Assembly: GCA_029204225.1 (NCBI GenBank) | Contig: CM055096.1 | Span: 42,464,901-42,528,900 of the forward strand | Direction of reading: 5' to 3' | Length of the DNA stretch: 64,000 nt | Source: Diphasiastrum complanatum | Lineage: Eukaryota; Streptophyta; Lycopodiopsida; Lycopodiales; Lycopodiaceae | Shown: positions 10,254 through 22,925 of the stretch, in pieces | Layout of the letters: the number at the start of each line of letters is the position of its first letter | Numbering within the stretch: position 1 is the stretch's first letter | Notes under the pieces: generated by a model | Databases searched by the model: none | Seen by the model: only the letters and a program-made list of their open reading frames with translations | What the model was told of the DNA's origin: nothing | Position numbers and translations under genes: made by a program

Positions 10254-11187
10254 AATTTTTGACTAGTTAAAAAAAGTCAAAATGCTGATCATGCTTCATA
10301 AAGGACATGTGAATAAAGTCAAAGTATCCATTACGCAATGGGAAGGGCACAGGCCCTTTTGCCCAGTTCGGCTTTCCAAAAAAATCTAGGTTCGTCCCCT
10401 CCGGGACTCGCCCAAAAAAATTTGGCCTTATCGGGCAGAATGGCCTTGGCCCAACTCATTCCATAGTATGTAAACAAGAAACCATTCTTTTCAGGTGAGC
10501 CATGGCCGGGTTGGCCAGGGATTTTTTCTCTCTGGGTTTTGCTCTCCATGGGTCCCGGCCTCATTCACGGGGTTGGGCACCTCATGTGGAGAGGCCCTTA
10601 GTAGTTTTAACCTTTTACTACTACACTAACGTGAAGTGACCCATACCCATATTTTAAATCAGCGTATTTCACACCATGACCGACTTGTATGGGGGAAGGC
10701 CTAGAGGGGAAGCCAAGAGAAGAGGACATTTTCCTTTGTAATGCCAAGTGCAAAGATTTTTTTTCGTGGTTTTTGTTCCCCAATTTTTTTTTAACTTTTT
10801 TTTTGCCGTTGTTTTCAATTCGCGGTTTTTGCTAAAAAATTTTCTACGTTTCTCCTCGAAGTTTTTTTCTTTTACCATTTTTTTAAAAAAAAATTAGTCT
10901 TCCCATTTTTCGCACAACACAAATTAAATATCTCAAAGTCATTAGTGCAATCCAAAATATCTTCATTTTGTCCACTTTCAAACATACAATATATGCAAAA
11001 TTGTTTTGTGTTTGCACCAAGACAACAACCAAACATGCAAATTAAGGTCTTTAACTTAGCAGCTAGGTGCCATTCTACCCAAAAGCTTTGCCCATCAACA
11101 ATCAGCAATTCATTTCTGTCTTGCGAAAGGATTACCTTCGATATATTACATCGTTTAAATATTCACTTCAACACTTCACTCTGTTCA

Positions 11188-11541
11188 TCAACATAATTGT
11201 GATAGTTCAAATTTGCTACCTTTTACAATCTCTACTTTATCCAACTCAATATTAATGTACTCAATATATTCCAAGTTTCTTTCGATAATTCGGCTATGGC
11301 CAATTTGTGTGTCGAAGATGTTAAGAGTGATCAAGGCAAAAGCCTTGCCATCCCTGAGCTTCCATTTGGAAATGGCTTGCTCATCGACACTCAAAAGTAG
11401 TTTGATTCCAACAATTATCTCCCACAGTTCTTTGGCCATCAATACTACTCTCATTTTGAAGTTCCATAAATGGTAATTCAAATCATCCAGTTTCTCTACC
11501 ATTAGAGTAGACTGTGATTGTGAATCCATTTGGAATTTCAA
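11188..11541 (-). pseudogene. Ty1/copia gag N-terminal remnant
   Basis: From ATG at 11541 the minus strand encodes about 117 residues with LDDLNYHLWNFKMRVVLMAK-E-LWEI, the conserved start of plant copia gag (family pattern LxxxNYxxWxxxMxxxLxxxxLW), followed by DEQAISKWKLRDGKAFALI. The frame stops early and I find no protease, integrase or RT downstream (leftward), so this is a 5' fragment. A reverse-oriented primer-binding site and LTR-like sequence lie just upstream at 11631 and beyond. Confidence 0.8.
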
Positions 11542-11630
11542 GATTAGTATATGTAGATAGTAGATTAATATGACTGAAAATAATAGCTACACTATATGCT
11601 CTGGATCTGCCTTTAGGAATGAGAGAAGGA

Positions 11631-12260
11631 GCTCTGATACCATGCTAAGATTCAACATGTGGATCAACCTTCAATGCCTGTTGCAACAAAAGCAGCAGCG
11701 AAGAATCCTCAGTGCATGAAACTAAGTCTATCAATTTAGTAATCAAACCGACTTCGAAGTCTGTCCTACCTGATTGATCACAACTTCAAAGTTGCTGGAT
11801 CGACTAAGTCGATTCCCTAGCCATGCACAGATTACCTTGATTACATAGTTTTACTTTGTGGAATCGTTGCATCAAATGCAATTATCAGAGCAAGAAATCG
11901 AGCAGTGTTTTTAGTCATATAAAACGATCTAATCTACAAAACAATTAATCTGCTAGTACGAAACACTCTGAACATGAATGAAAATGAGCATTCAAGATGA
12001 CATTCACAATTTAGATTGTTGGAATAGGAATGATTCAGTTGTGAAGAGAATATAGTCTGAATGCTAAATAGAGTCGCGATCTTCCTAAAACAATACTCGG
12101 AATAACAAAGAGGAAGATCAAAGCTATTGCACTTTAATTCAATGTTCATAGAGCTTAACTGCAACAATTGATAAGTAGCTATATATATATAGATGGCTAA
12201 CCGATTAAAAGAATGATTAATGTGTGATTTACAAACATGATTAAGGCACTACGTGTTGTT
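11631..12260 (-). mobile_element. Primer-binding site and 5' LTR-like sequence of the minus-strand copia
   Basis: GCTCTGATACCA at 11631-11642 is the reverse complement of the initiator-Met primer-binding site TGGTATCAGAGC and sits about 90 bp upstream of the gag ATG. The LTR should begin at about 11643 and run right; a TATATATATATAG stretch near 12180-12192 could be its minus-strand TATA box. The outer end is not resolved. Confidence 0.5.
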
Positions 12261-12360
12261 GGTAGTCGCACTCGAACAATATCTGATTCAGTTGGAGAAT
12301 CTGTCTGGTTGTGACAAATGTATTGGTGAGCTGCCAAATTGATGACATTGACATTTGGAA

Positions 12361-12545
12361 AACTTTGATGTCGATGAAGTCTATGATGTGGAAGTCGAGG
12401 ACTTCATAGCTTGCCTTGAGCAGACGTCGGAGACTTTGATGTTGAGGAAGTCGATGATGTGGAAGTCAAGGACTTCGTGAGTAGATGTTGAGGAAGTCGA
12501 TGACGTGGAAGTCGAGGCCAAGCTCAAAACCATTTGTCAAGAAAA
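12361..12545. repeat. Imperfect GATGAAGTCGATGATGTGGAAGTCGAGG-like repeats
   Basis: Variants of GTCGATGATGTGGAAGTC recur three times (about 12367, 12444 and 12495), separated by AGGACTTC words. The region 12546-13200 has nothing I recognise. A related vocabulary (GTCGA, TTTCTGCAGACT) recurs around 13510-13700. Confidence 0.6.
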
Positions 12546-13199
12546 GTCGATGTCGGGCATGTCGATGCAGACCATCTTGTATTTCTGCAGACTGTAAGAA
12601 TATTTATATCAGCAAAATGAATGGATCTAGATTAGTGGAGAGAGATAGGGATGGAGAGGATAGAAATCCAAGATATACTATGTATTTCTTAAAGCCAAAT
12701 GGTTAGATATGAATGTATACATGTTCTTCCACCAACCACAACTGAGCAAACATGAAAATTTCCATGTGATAGGCATGTCTAGACCAATGCAATATGCTAG
12801 TGGTTCTCACATCTAACATACATAATATTTTTCCATTGATGTGAACTTTATATTGGTTGTGATTTTATTATATTATGTATATCAATTGATTTTTATATCA
12901 TTCTTGCCCTTGTGATCAAGCTTTCTATCTTCTGGAAATCTATAAAATGTCAACAATAATTGAATAAATGTTTATATTTTTTGAAAATTGGGTCTTTAGA
13001 ATGTTTATATGCATAGTTTGCAACACTAAGAAGAGGCATTTCATATGTTTGTTGACGATTGCCATGATGACCATTTATTAAGTAAAGAACTCGATAAACT
13101 TGTAAAAAATTCACTAAATGCCAAAACCCTCCAAGGCCTCTAGTTGATAGTCCATAGTTATGTGGTGAGTTCTTACCGAGAGCCCATCCTGTACTCTCT

Positions 13200-13201
<2 letters not shown>

Positions 13202-13277
<76 letters not shown>

Positions 13278-13288
13278 GCACACACACA
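13202..13288. repeat. (CA)n microsatellite
   Basis: About 43 dinucleotide units, nearly pure, with two CG-containing interruptions near the right end. Open frames across it are artefacts. Confidence 0.98.
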
Positions 13289-14005
13289 ATATCATAGAGT
13301 TTATCCTTTAATCAGTTCTTGTAAATGATGTGTTTAGTCTAAGTGTGTGTTTATAAAAATAGACTAATCTGATTAGTACTTTCTACATTTTGAATTGTAG
13401 TCAATAAGCAAACAATGATAAGTGTATGCATTCAGTAACATGATTAAACAATGACATAATTTGCATTGGATTTCGTGGAGGAAATGCTTTATTTTGAGTG
13501 GTACCATGATTATGGTTGATAGTCGATAGTTGGTAGTCGAATTCTCGAATGATAGCCGAGAGTCATCCAACTCGAACTCGAATATTGAGTGTCAGAGGCA
13601 AATCGTGTGGACCTTTGGCTTTGTCTCGAATATTTGTGTATTTTTGCAGATTGTTCGAATATGCATGTAAAGCTGCAGACTATCACAAATAACAATTTAT
13701 TTCTGCAAGTTGTTATAAGGAGTGAGTATGTATAGTGGATAGAAGTTCTCAAAAGATAAAATTAGTGAGTATGGGAGAGTAATCAAGGAACCCATCGGGG
13801 GGGGATAGGGGTAATCATTATTGCTTGACAATATAAAACTTACATTCATAAATTTCAAAATATCAATATATTGGGCCAAAAATATGCTTTTAGTGCATGA
13901 TGGAGAGCCACGAGATATGATTCCATTTTGAGAAGTGGCACCTCCATCACCCATCATGGCATGTCCTAGATTAAAGAAGGAGGCCCGAATCAATCACTAA
14001 GGCTA
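13289..14005. other. Unassigned intergenic sequence
   Basis: I see no gene. A G9 run lies at 13798-13806, and GTCGA/CTCGAA-rich repeats at 13510-13640 recall 12240-12600. Confidence 0.4.
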
Positions 14006-14055
14006 TCACCTCCACCTTCCACCTTTCACCTTCCACCTTCCACCTTCCACCTTTG
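14006..14055. repeat. (CACCTTC)n minisatellite
   Basis: Seven or so heptamer units of CACCTTC and close variants. Confidence 0.9.
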
Positions 14056-14710
14056 ACCTATATGAGGTGTGAACAACGAGTTCGAGGCTTATAGAGACTC
14101 TAATAGTTACTTCCAAGAATCATTGAGCTCAATCGGAGCTAAGAACTACATTAAATATCCAATGTCAAGCTCACTTGTTGGGAATAGGATGAATCTTTTT
14201 TTTATTTTTATTTTCCATATTCGTGTGAAGTTGTCTTTCAAGAGCGATTGGATTAGTTTTTGAATACTAATTAGTGAATTGATTACAAATTTCATTCCTT
14301 GGAGTGTGTTCCTCGCCAAGGAGAGAGTCCAAACATGATCCCACTCTCATCCAATGGTGTAGAAGACAACATCAGAGTTGAAATTTGATCATGCCACTTT
14401 ATGATCCTCCTACATGTTGGATGAGGTGGGGCCTTGCCTCCATCGTTAATCACGTTAAGGAATAAACTCATCCATTTGATCCCCACACATTGAACAAGAA
14501 AAAAGAAGAAGCACCCCAATAATTGATACTATGTTACACGAATAATGGTTTGATGCTTCTTTTTACACATGAGAAGACAATGATCAAAGGAGCTTAAGGC
14601 CACAACATGTACTTTGTCAGACTTAGATGTTGCCTCGTGTCGTAGATTCCACTTGATATCTTTTCAATGGTTGAAATATGCAAATTGGCAAAATGTGAGT
14701 GCATTTGAAC

Positions 14711-14715
<5 letters not shown>

Positions 14716-14771
<56 letters not shown>
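14716..14771. repeat. (GA)n microsatellite
   Basis: About 28 pure GA units. It lies just left of a larger tandem duplication in which each copy also ends in a GA tract. Confidence 0.98.
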
Positions 14772-14773
<2 letters not shown>

Positions 14774-14807
14774 GGCTGTTGGGGAGATAAGTCATTTCGG
14801 AGGTCTT

Positions 14808-15073
14808 CATTGGTCCACGTTTGCCCTAAAACATTTTTGAAGGGCATTTGCAAATGAGTTGAAAAGGAGGTGAAGTGAGAGAACACTCTCTTTCTAGAAA
14901 CTTTTGGAAAGAGAACTTTCTAGAGAGAGAATAGGGTATAAAATATGGATGGTAGGAGAGATAAACGGGATGGCAGGAGAGGAACACGATGAGAGAGCGT
15001 GAGAATTTTCGTTTTTTAGGTTTTTTTAGGGTTTTCTGGTATGGGAGAGAAATAGCGATAAAGTGAGGTGTTG

Positions 15074-15120
<47 letters not shown>

Positions 15121-15449
15121 TGGGCAATGATGGACAAAAAAGGTTTTGTCTATCCTCATTGGTCCACGTTTGTCCTAAAACTTATTTGAAGGGCATTTGA
15201 AGTGCATTTGAAATGGGTTGAAAATGACATGTGCATTTTGAAAGTTCTAGAGAGAGAACATGTGACTTTAGAAATTCATAGAAATAGAAGCTTTTAGAAA
15301 GAGAGAAAGATATAAGAGGGCAATAGAGAGAAGGAGGGGCATCAGGATAGAGAGCAAGAGAGTGCTGTTTTTTTATCTTTTAGGGTTTTCTTAGGTTTCA
15401 CATGAAAAATAGCAATAATGTGAGTTGAGAGAGAGAGAGAGAGAGAGAC
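14808..15449. repeat. Imperfect ~350-bp tandem duplication ending in GA tracts
   Basis: Copy 1 (14808 to about 15118) and copy 2 (15157 to about 15449) share CATTGGTCCACGTTTG, GAAGGGCATTTG, a GAAAGAG-rich middle, TTTAGGGTTTTCT and a terminal GA tract (15076-15118 and 15427-15449). The copies have diverged substantially. I find no conserved protein frame. Confidence 0.8.
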
Positions 15450-15619
15450 TCATCCAGGATGAGGTTAGATGAGCATGGCTCTTCCAAGATGAGGAAAATT
15501 GGAATTTTGGAATTGGCACGGTGTTCCAAGATAATAAGAAAATTGGAGTTCCAAGATGAGTGTGTCCACAAATCTCATGTGAGCTAAATAGCTCCACGTA
15601 GACTTCCAGGAGAGCCTCT

Positions 15620-15707
15620 GTGGGGCTCATTTAGGGTGAGAGATGATGCTCAAGTGGATCATGTGGGGCTCATTTAGGGTGAGAGATGATGCTCAAGTGG
15701 ATCGTGT
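15620..15707. repeat. 43-bp tandem duplication
   Basis: GTGGGGCTCATTTAGGGTGA and the following 23 bases occur twice in a row at 15620-15662 and 15663-15705, almost identical, so the duplication is recent. Confidence 0.95.
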
Positions 15708-17930
15708 GGCCACCATTACAGAAAGAGGGGAGTGGTTGGGGCGATGCTGAAGGTTGGGGCAATGCCTTCGGCATCAAAATGGCCCATTATTTTAAGCTAA
15801 ACCACTTGGATTTTGCTTTGGTTGATGAGAGATGAGGGAAGGCCTAGGCTTTAGGCTCTTTAGGGAATCACCCCATGAGATGCCCACATGCGAGGGCATA
15901 CTGGCACGGCTTGTTCTACGACCCACCGCTTGGATCTTTGCCACATGGCAAAGTGACCCGTTGGATTTTCTCCATGATTTTATCGTAAAACCATGACAAG
16001 ATTCAAACGTTCATGACGAACTCTGACGGTGGCGAGCTTTTAACTGATCGCGTTTATTTAAGGACGAGGAGTATCAGTGAGAGCGAGAGAGAGAGAGAGA
16101 GGATGGTAGATCGTCATGCTTGCAGCAAATACTTGATACCTGCTCATCAATCGATTGATTGATTGATGCATGCATGAGGGAGGAAGAATTTGATCCAAAC
16201 TTTTTGAGGCATTGCTGGATATAATGCAGCTGCAGCATGCCCGGCTGCATGAATTCCACAATAGATAAACAAGGAGGCTGGTGGGCCATGGGAGCAGCTT
16301 CTGATATTTTTTGCAAACGTTGCAAGATGCCGCAAGAATTCCAAGGCTGACAAGCAAGCTAACTGTTGGCAGTGGTGGCAGCTTCACATCATTGCTGCAA
16401 AAGTTGGGCTGTAGTTGTTAGTCGGAGAGGTATCTATACAGCTCTGATGCTGCACGATACTGAGAGGAAGCTAAATTACAGAATGGGGAATCTTGGGTTT
16501 TTTAGAATGGGAACATTAGATGCCTTTGCGTATCAGGTTGAGAGAGAAGGAAGGTATGAAAGAAGCAGTTTCTAAGTCTGTTCAGCAGCATAAAAGCGAG
16601 CTCTTTACGAAAGCAGAGCTAGATGAGGCAAAGACAGCACACCAGTTTCACGCTCTGAGTAATATCAGCTCAACTGTAAGCATCTCTGCCGTTCTTCGAT
16701 TGATACGTCTCTGTTTGGAGACATTCAGATTTGAGCGGAAGTATAACATTCTTCAATCGTCTCCGAGTAAAATAGATAAAGCTTGAAAGTAGCGTTGGTG
16801 GCAGCTAAAGTTTGAGAGCCACAAAGATTAGCTCTCATACATAATGTCTTTGGCAAATTGCTACTTCTGGTTGGAAATATTTTTGCCTCGTAGATTTTGA
16901 ACGATCAAACTGAAAATCTGGAAAGCTAAATGTGCACAGAAAGTTTATAAGAAGAGGTAGCACGACTTAGTTGCTATATATTTGGGATCCGTACTCTTTC
17001 TTGTAGCTGAAAAAGGAAATCTGTGAGTAGATAAGGATGCTCTCACACCTTTGGGGATTTTTCCTGATGTATTTTATTACGCAGCTTGAAACTCCAACCT
17101 TCAAAGTCATTCATGAATACCAGCAAAATCTTTGGTTTTGATCCTGGCCTGGAACTCTCTTACACAATTGGATCACTTTCAAAACATTGTTTAAATATCA
17201 AGACCAGAATAAAATAAACTACATCACATCAACATTTTGAGATTGTGCTTTCAAAGAGCAATCGAGAGAAGATGCTTGAGAGTGAAATTCAGCTAGCTTT
17301 GAGGAAAACAAATGCAATTGTTGGATAGAATGACCTCTAGCAAACATTGAACGACAGGAGAACAAACTTGTGGCATTAAAACTTGGGTTGTCTTTTTGTC
17401 CTTTACTGACAAACTCCATTCAAACGTTTTTGAGATAAAATCTAAGCCCAAGGTGAAGGATAAATTGTATTAGTAAAGCAGCATGTAGCTATTCATATGG
17501 CTTTTGATCTTGTGAGACTCTTAGTTACATTGGAAAATGTTCCTTTCTCATAGGGAGCTCACACTCAAACCTGGCAAGTACCAAGCACTCTTTTTTCAAT
17601 ATAGAAAATGTAGTCTGGGACTAAGATAGTTTAGGGCATGCACAAAGAGAAGCCAATAGGAGAGAGAAGTTGGAGAAAGGGAGAGATTTTTTGAAGAGGT
17701 GATAGAGACATTTCAGGAGTGGTAGACCAAGGCATGAGAGACAAGGGATAGGAGCTTTGGAGAATCTAGGTATTTTGCAACATCTTTTGGTTTGATATTT
17801 CCTTGATTACAGTGATTCATTTTCAATGATTTTTATTGCAAGAGTTCACTCCACTAAAAGGGAAGATTGCTATGCATTTGTTTCAGGATATACTCATCCA
17901 CAAGGTTGTTCTAGGTGATCTCCCTACAGA
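15708..17930. other. Intergenic, no gene recognised; possible promoter near 16040
   Basis: TTTATTTAAGG near 16047 followed by a short GA tract (16083-16101) would be compatible with a plant core promoter and 5' UTR, but nothing downstream is a recognisable coding exon. Open stretches at 16366-16786 (plus) and 16058-16387 (minus) lack domains. This is a candidate for the missing 5' exon of CNGC-B; no splice evidence can be shown from sequence alone. Confidence 0.3.
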
Positions 17931-18394
17931 TGTTACGTCCCTAATTACTGTACTAACTAGCCTTGCCACTCCGGCAATGGTTGAGGAATCCTGAAGTTCC
18001 CGTGTGTGGTTAAGCCCTTAGTATTTGTTATACTTAGTTTATTAAACCATACGGAGCTTCGGAAGGATAGGACCCCACCACCAATCTTGTAGGGGTTAGT
18101 AGGGCTGCGTGGGAACAATAGAGGGACAGAGCCATGCAAGAGGGCGTGGAGAGGCTAGGACGGATTATTCATTTCTTTGCCTATTTCTCTCATTTATGGA
18201 TTCTTCATTCCTTTGCTTAGGTATTAAAACTGCTTGCTCTTTTTTGGATCTCTACTGCATGCGGGGGGGAAAAGGGAGGCGGGGGAGGTGGTTATGCTTC
18301 TGTTTCAGCAGTAGCGGCCATTGGATGGGTGGATCGTACCATGCTTGGCTTCTTCGTGTTCTTCTCTAACAGGTTGGCAGTTCGTGGACTTACA
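17931..18394 (+). mobile_element. 5' LTR of element D
   Basis: 464 bp starting TGTTACGTCC. It aligns with the broken 3' LTR through TGGTTAAGCCC, GAGCTTC, AGAGCCATGCAAG, ATGGATTCTTCATTC and GGTTGGCAGTTC. It is followed by TTGATATGAGAGTTGG, a decayed initiator-Met primer-binding site. It lacks the long GA tract present in the 3' LTR. Confidence 0.8.
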
Positions 18395-18710
18395 TTGATA
18401 TGAGAGTTGGCTCCTGCTTGTTTTGAGGAGTGGAAGCAAGCTACTATTATTCATTCGAAGATTTAGCAAGTTGTTGGCGCTGAGAGAAGTAAGCTCGCAT
18501 TAGAGGAGTCGTTCTACATCGAACTACACTGAATTTGGTGAAGAAACCTCTAAAATTTGTGAGTTTTGCGACGTTTTTTGATGAAAATGCTTGGATATTT
18601 CCATGCATGCTTCAATTTCCAATAGGAATTGCTTGTCAGAAGCTAGTTGTGCTTTGGATTAGTTGCATGTGAAATTTATTAGTCAGATCTTGTGTAATTG
18701 CTTGACAATA

Positions 18711-19045
18711 TATTACTGCTAAAAAATTAGCGCCATTGACAGGCAGTTGATGTTTGCTGTACTGATTCAAGTGAGACTTGGATCAGTAGTCAGCTCACTC
18801 CAAGGTGCTCCTATTGAATGTGGTAGCCCTTAGTAGTTTGAGCACTGTACAGTAGGAACTAATGTTTGGCATTATATTACTGCTAAAAAATTAGCACCAA
18901 TGACAGGCAGTTGGGTTTTGCCTACTGGTTCTTCAATACTGTACTGATTCAAGCGAGACTTGAATTAGTAGTTAGCTCACTCCAAGGTGCTCCTATTAAA
19001 TGTGGTAGCCCTTAGTTTGAGCACTGTAGACTTACCAATGTTTGG
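18711..19045. repeat. Tandem duplication, period about 163 bp, inside element D
   Basis: TATTACTGCTAAAAAATTAG starts each copy (18711 and 18874). Both continue with TGACAGGCAGTTG, CAGCTCACTCCAAGGTGCTC-like and GTGGTAGCCCTTAG. Copy 2 has a short extra segment. Confidence 0.9.
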
Positions 19046-20865
19046 AAGTGGTTGCTGCCTTCTATTTGCACTTTTTCTGTAGGGCAGTTTCAGAAAGTTT
19101 GTATCATTTTTTGCATAGCTCATCTGAACCGCCCATGTTTCTAGTTTCTTGTAGCTCGTTTGGTGTGAATATACGTGAGAACGAGCAACTTATGAAAACG
19201 GAAAACTGCTAGAATTTTGTGTTTGAACTTCTGACTCGTTGTTTTCCTCCCTCTAGCTTAGATCCCTGCATCATAGGATCCTTGGAAGTGCTTGTTAGGG
19301 TCGTTATATTGGTTTTTGATTTTTGAGCAGATTAATGTAGAGGTTGTGTACATGAGAGAGGAGTAAGAAGCAACACCATCACTTCTCTAATGAAAAAGCT
19401 AAAGACCAAGATGAAGAGGAGGAGGAGGATAGTAACTTCTGGTGAATTGTTCTTCATGGTGACAGATTTCGTGCAGTGTGCACATTGCATGTAGTAGCCC
19501 ACACTAGATTCAGCTTTGGTAGGCATTGGATCTTTCCAAATCTCACAGAATTTGGTGAGGTGTGCTAAGAGAAAGAAGCTTCTAAGGTTCGATTGGCAGA
19601 ATGTGTGATCTCTTGATAGTTTGTCGATTATGGTGTTGATGCAATTGTTTGGCTGTAGCCAAACCTTTACAATATGTTTCTCACGCTAGAATGCCTGTAC
19701 TCGTCAAATCTCTTTTATGAATTAGCACAAGTACCTATTGTACCAGGTCATCTGTGAACAATTATCATTTAAAGCTCACATTGAATGATTTATGCGTGTT
19801 ATCAGTTCTATTTAGCGTAAGGGAATTTTTGCTTGTGCTATACAGTAGTGTGGTTTATGTAAGTTGACGTAGTGAAAATTTGAAAATTTCTAGTTTCTTA
19901 ATGGTTAGAAGTTATTGGCATTTTTTCATGGTTTAAAACACATAAGCTGGAAATTAGGCTTATGCTATTTTGATTAATTGGGAAGGTTCTTCTTGGAGGG
20001 AGAGTTTGCAGTATGGGAAGCAAATGATTTCAATAGGAGGTATTGCTACGGAATGAATCGGTTATGACATGGTAGGTCAGATATCTCAGGATATAATTGA
20101 AACCAATAGTCATATGACTAGGGTGTTATGTGTGAAATTTTGAGGTATGATTTGGAACCCCAGTGGTATGTCATATTGACAAAACTGGAAAACTTATTAC
20201 TGACTATCAAACATTTGTGTTTTGTAGCCCTTTGATAAGGTCTCGGAGATAGTTATGCTGTTGGAGTATAGTATTCAGTTAGTCACCCTTGGTCATGCTT
20301 TGGACACCCTTTAAAAAAATACTTTGACCTTAGTATATCAAGTATGGATAGCACATTCTTTTCTTTTTCCTGAAGTTGAAAGGGGAATAGCAGAGGATTT
20401 CATGCTTGGTCCTTTCCTGAAGGCACAGGTCACTGTGTTTGTCATTTTTAATTTATAGGAAATTATTCCTAAAATGGAAGATCAGATTATGGTTGTACGG
20501 TTCAGAGCTCATAAATCCATATTGTGTTGTATCGAGTTTGGAGACGTCTTACTTTCCGATGAGTAATCTGGAATCTATTACTTTATTCTTTCAAGGGAAT
20601 TGATCAACTTGATCTTAGTTGTGTACTAGGATCCATAAGGGTTGGTTATGGGTGAAGTGAATTCGGTTAAGAAAATTTGATACTTAGAAATGTGTGTGTG
20701 TAAGCAAGCATGAATCCCTTCATAGAGATTTTTGGGTGTTGCATTATCTATTCAAAGAGGAATAGTATCTTTCTTGTACAACTGAGTTGTAGGATTATTA
20801 ATTTTGGAAGAGATAATGATTACAAATCTTTAAGTGAATATGGCAGTAATATGCTACGTGAAGAT

Positions 20866-21274
20866 TAGTGTTTCCACCCGGTTCAAAATTGGACGAATTG
20901 GCATGAATTGTAGTTTAGAATCGGATCCATCCCGCAAGAGTCGGCAAGAAATTTTTGTACAAACTTTTATAGATATAATGCCAAAACATATCTATTATTG
21001 AAACCAGATTAGTGTTTTACAGAATCACAAGAGCACGTGAAGATGTTGAATTGACACAATTTAACTCATCAAACAGTACACTAGGTAAACATTTAAGAAC
21101 TAATCAAAAGATCGAAAACCAAAATTAAATAACCAATGATGGTTAGCACAATCAAAGAACTGTTCAAAATCAAAAAACCATTTATTTCTCTATTTATTTT
21201 TTCCGGTCCATGTTTTTCTGAATTATATTAGACCCGAACGATTCATCGAAAAATCGCGATTTATGGAAACATTA
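20866..21274. mobile_element. Non-autonomous inverted-repeat element, copy 2
   Basis: It begins TAGTGTTTCCACCC and ends TTTATGGAAACATTA (terminal inverted repeat TAGTGTTTCCA/TGGAAACATTA with one mismatch). Flanks GTGAAGAT (20858-20865) and GCTAAGAT (21275-21282) match at 6 of 8 bases, which would fit a decayed hAT-type 8-bp target duplication; however, GTGAAGA also precedes copy 1, so the match may be partly part of the element. It has no coding content. Confidence 0.55.
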
Positions 21275-21930
21275 GCTAAGATTTGTACTAAGATCTTTTG
21301 TAAGGCAGACATAATCCTAATTGATCCACCATATACTCTTGAGTACTGAGGTTTATCTAGCATCTGTAAGCTAGTATATTGAACATTGTTAGACTTCGGA
21401 GAATTGTCTAGTGACAATTGCTCGTGGATTAAATTAATCATCTTTGTTGATATTATTTTATCTATTAAAGATTTAGAATACTGGGGATAATGTGGTGTAC
21501 TTGTAGGTTAGATGGATATTATCTTGTCAATCATTGGTATTATTCACCATGGGTGTAGTGTGTATGAGATGTGGTAACAAGTATAGTAAATTGATATTTA
21601 CTCGATTGCTTGTTCAATCATGAGATTTTGTGGTTTGTTTTTTTTAAGAGAAGTTATTTCTTGGTTATAGGTCTTTTCTTTATCTATAATATCATGGAGA
21701 ACTGCCTTATAAGTTGAATGTTGGGTAAGAACCAAGAAAATTGTTACATTGTGGGATAACTCCTTGGATTTGGAATATGGGATTGGAGTTAGTAAAAAAT
21801 TAGTTACTAATATGGAATTTGAGATTAGTATTGTTGATGACATTGTGAGTGTGCGTGGAACACTTTTGGTTGGCAATATTTGAAAAATTGGAAATTCTGC
21901 TTAGTTTTAGTTATTTTGATCATCCAGATC

Positions 21931-22180
21931 CAGTGGTCAAGTGGAAAGGATGAATCAGACTATGGAGGATATGCCTCAAGCATATTTCTCACTTGAGCAA
22001 TCTCAATGGGAAAGGTACCTCCCTTTGATTGAGATTGCTTACAATAGTCATAAGCATTCGGCTACTGGCTACAGCCAGCCCATTTGTTCTTATCTATGGA
22101 TTCTAGACTAGGTTGCCTATTTCAAGTGAAGGGAGGACGATCAAGTTTTGCAAAGTTCCAATGATTTGTTGAATTGGAAT
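21931..22180 (+). pseudogene. Ty3/gypsy integrase fragment in element D
   Basis: The plus strand reads SGQVERMNQTMEDMPQAYFS, then LEQSQWERYLPLIEIAYNS, then HKHSATGYS. This is the catalytic-glutamate region of gypsy integrase (family pattern DGQ(T/V)ER.NQ..E...R.Y...) and the segment that follows. Stops and frame changes surround it. No other pol domain is readable in D. Confidence 0.8.
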
Positions 22181-22848
22181 TTTATAATATTTATTAAGGA
22201 ACTAGAATTGCAATCAAGATGTGATGAGATATGTAGGCTACTTCTCATGATGAGAGGGTTATGGTAGTCTTGGATGCCATAGCTAGGAGCCTAGTGATAG
22301 ATCAGATCACCCTGGACATTTTGGAAATTTGAAGTTAAGAATTATATTGAGGGTGACTCACTGTATAACCTTTGGAAACTTTCTTGAAAGTCAGTTGAGA
22401 TGGGTTGCTTTCTTCTATGGATGACTAGTTCAAGTTGAAAAATAAACCATCCTTGGAACTTGCATGATCTAGTGTATTGAGTCAAAGGAATGGTGATTGA
22501 AAAATCGCATTCATTCTAAGTACTTAATAAATTGACTGAAAGTAGACAAAAGTCTTGTCTTCTTGGAAGAGTTTAGGTATGTTTTCAATCCCTTGACTTC
22601 CATTTTGAGGATAGAAGTATTCTTAACGGGGGAAGTATGTTACGTCACTGTACGAACTAGCCTTGGCCATGGATGAGGAATCTTCAAGTTCCTGCTTGTT
22701 GTTAAGCCCCTACGTATTTTTTAAAACTTAGATTATTGATCCATATGGAGCTTCAAGTAAGAATAGGACCCCACTATCAGTCTTGCATGTGGTTTAGCCC
22801 CTAGGTATTTGTTAAACTTAGATTATTAAGCCATATGGACTGTTGATT

Positions 22849-22851
<3 letters not shown>

Positions 22852-22921
<70 letters not shown>
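22852..22921. repeat. (GA)n microsatellite in D's 3' LTR, left part
   Basis: About 35 pure units. It ends at the left edge of the inserted 2.2 kb. Confidence 0.97.

Positions 22922-22925
<4 letters not shown>

Larger units (their letters stand above)
7255..11187. other. Intergenic, no gene recognised
   Basis: Short open stretches (for example 8452-8733 on plus and 8030-8317 on minus) lack recognisable domains and have no counterpart upstream of CNGC-B. The interval holds two small tandem repeats and a palindromic G-box (separate entries). It is one candidate location for the CNGC-A upstream exon and promoter. Confidence 0.5.

Noticed and set aside
12950-13285. 111-codon minus-strand frame with Cys-Val repeats
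   Set aside because: It is a translation of the (CA)n microsatellite.
14623-15137. Minus-strand frames with Ser-Leu repeats
   Set aside because: They are translations of (GA)n tracts; no domain elsewhere.
16058-16786. Possible small genes upstream of element D
   Set aside because: Overlapping frames on both strands, no domain, low-complexity edges, no counterpart near CNGC-A.
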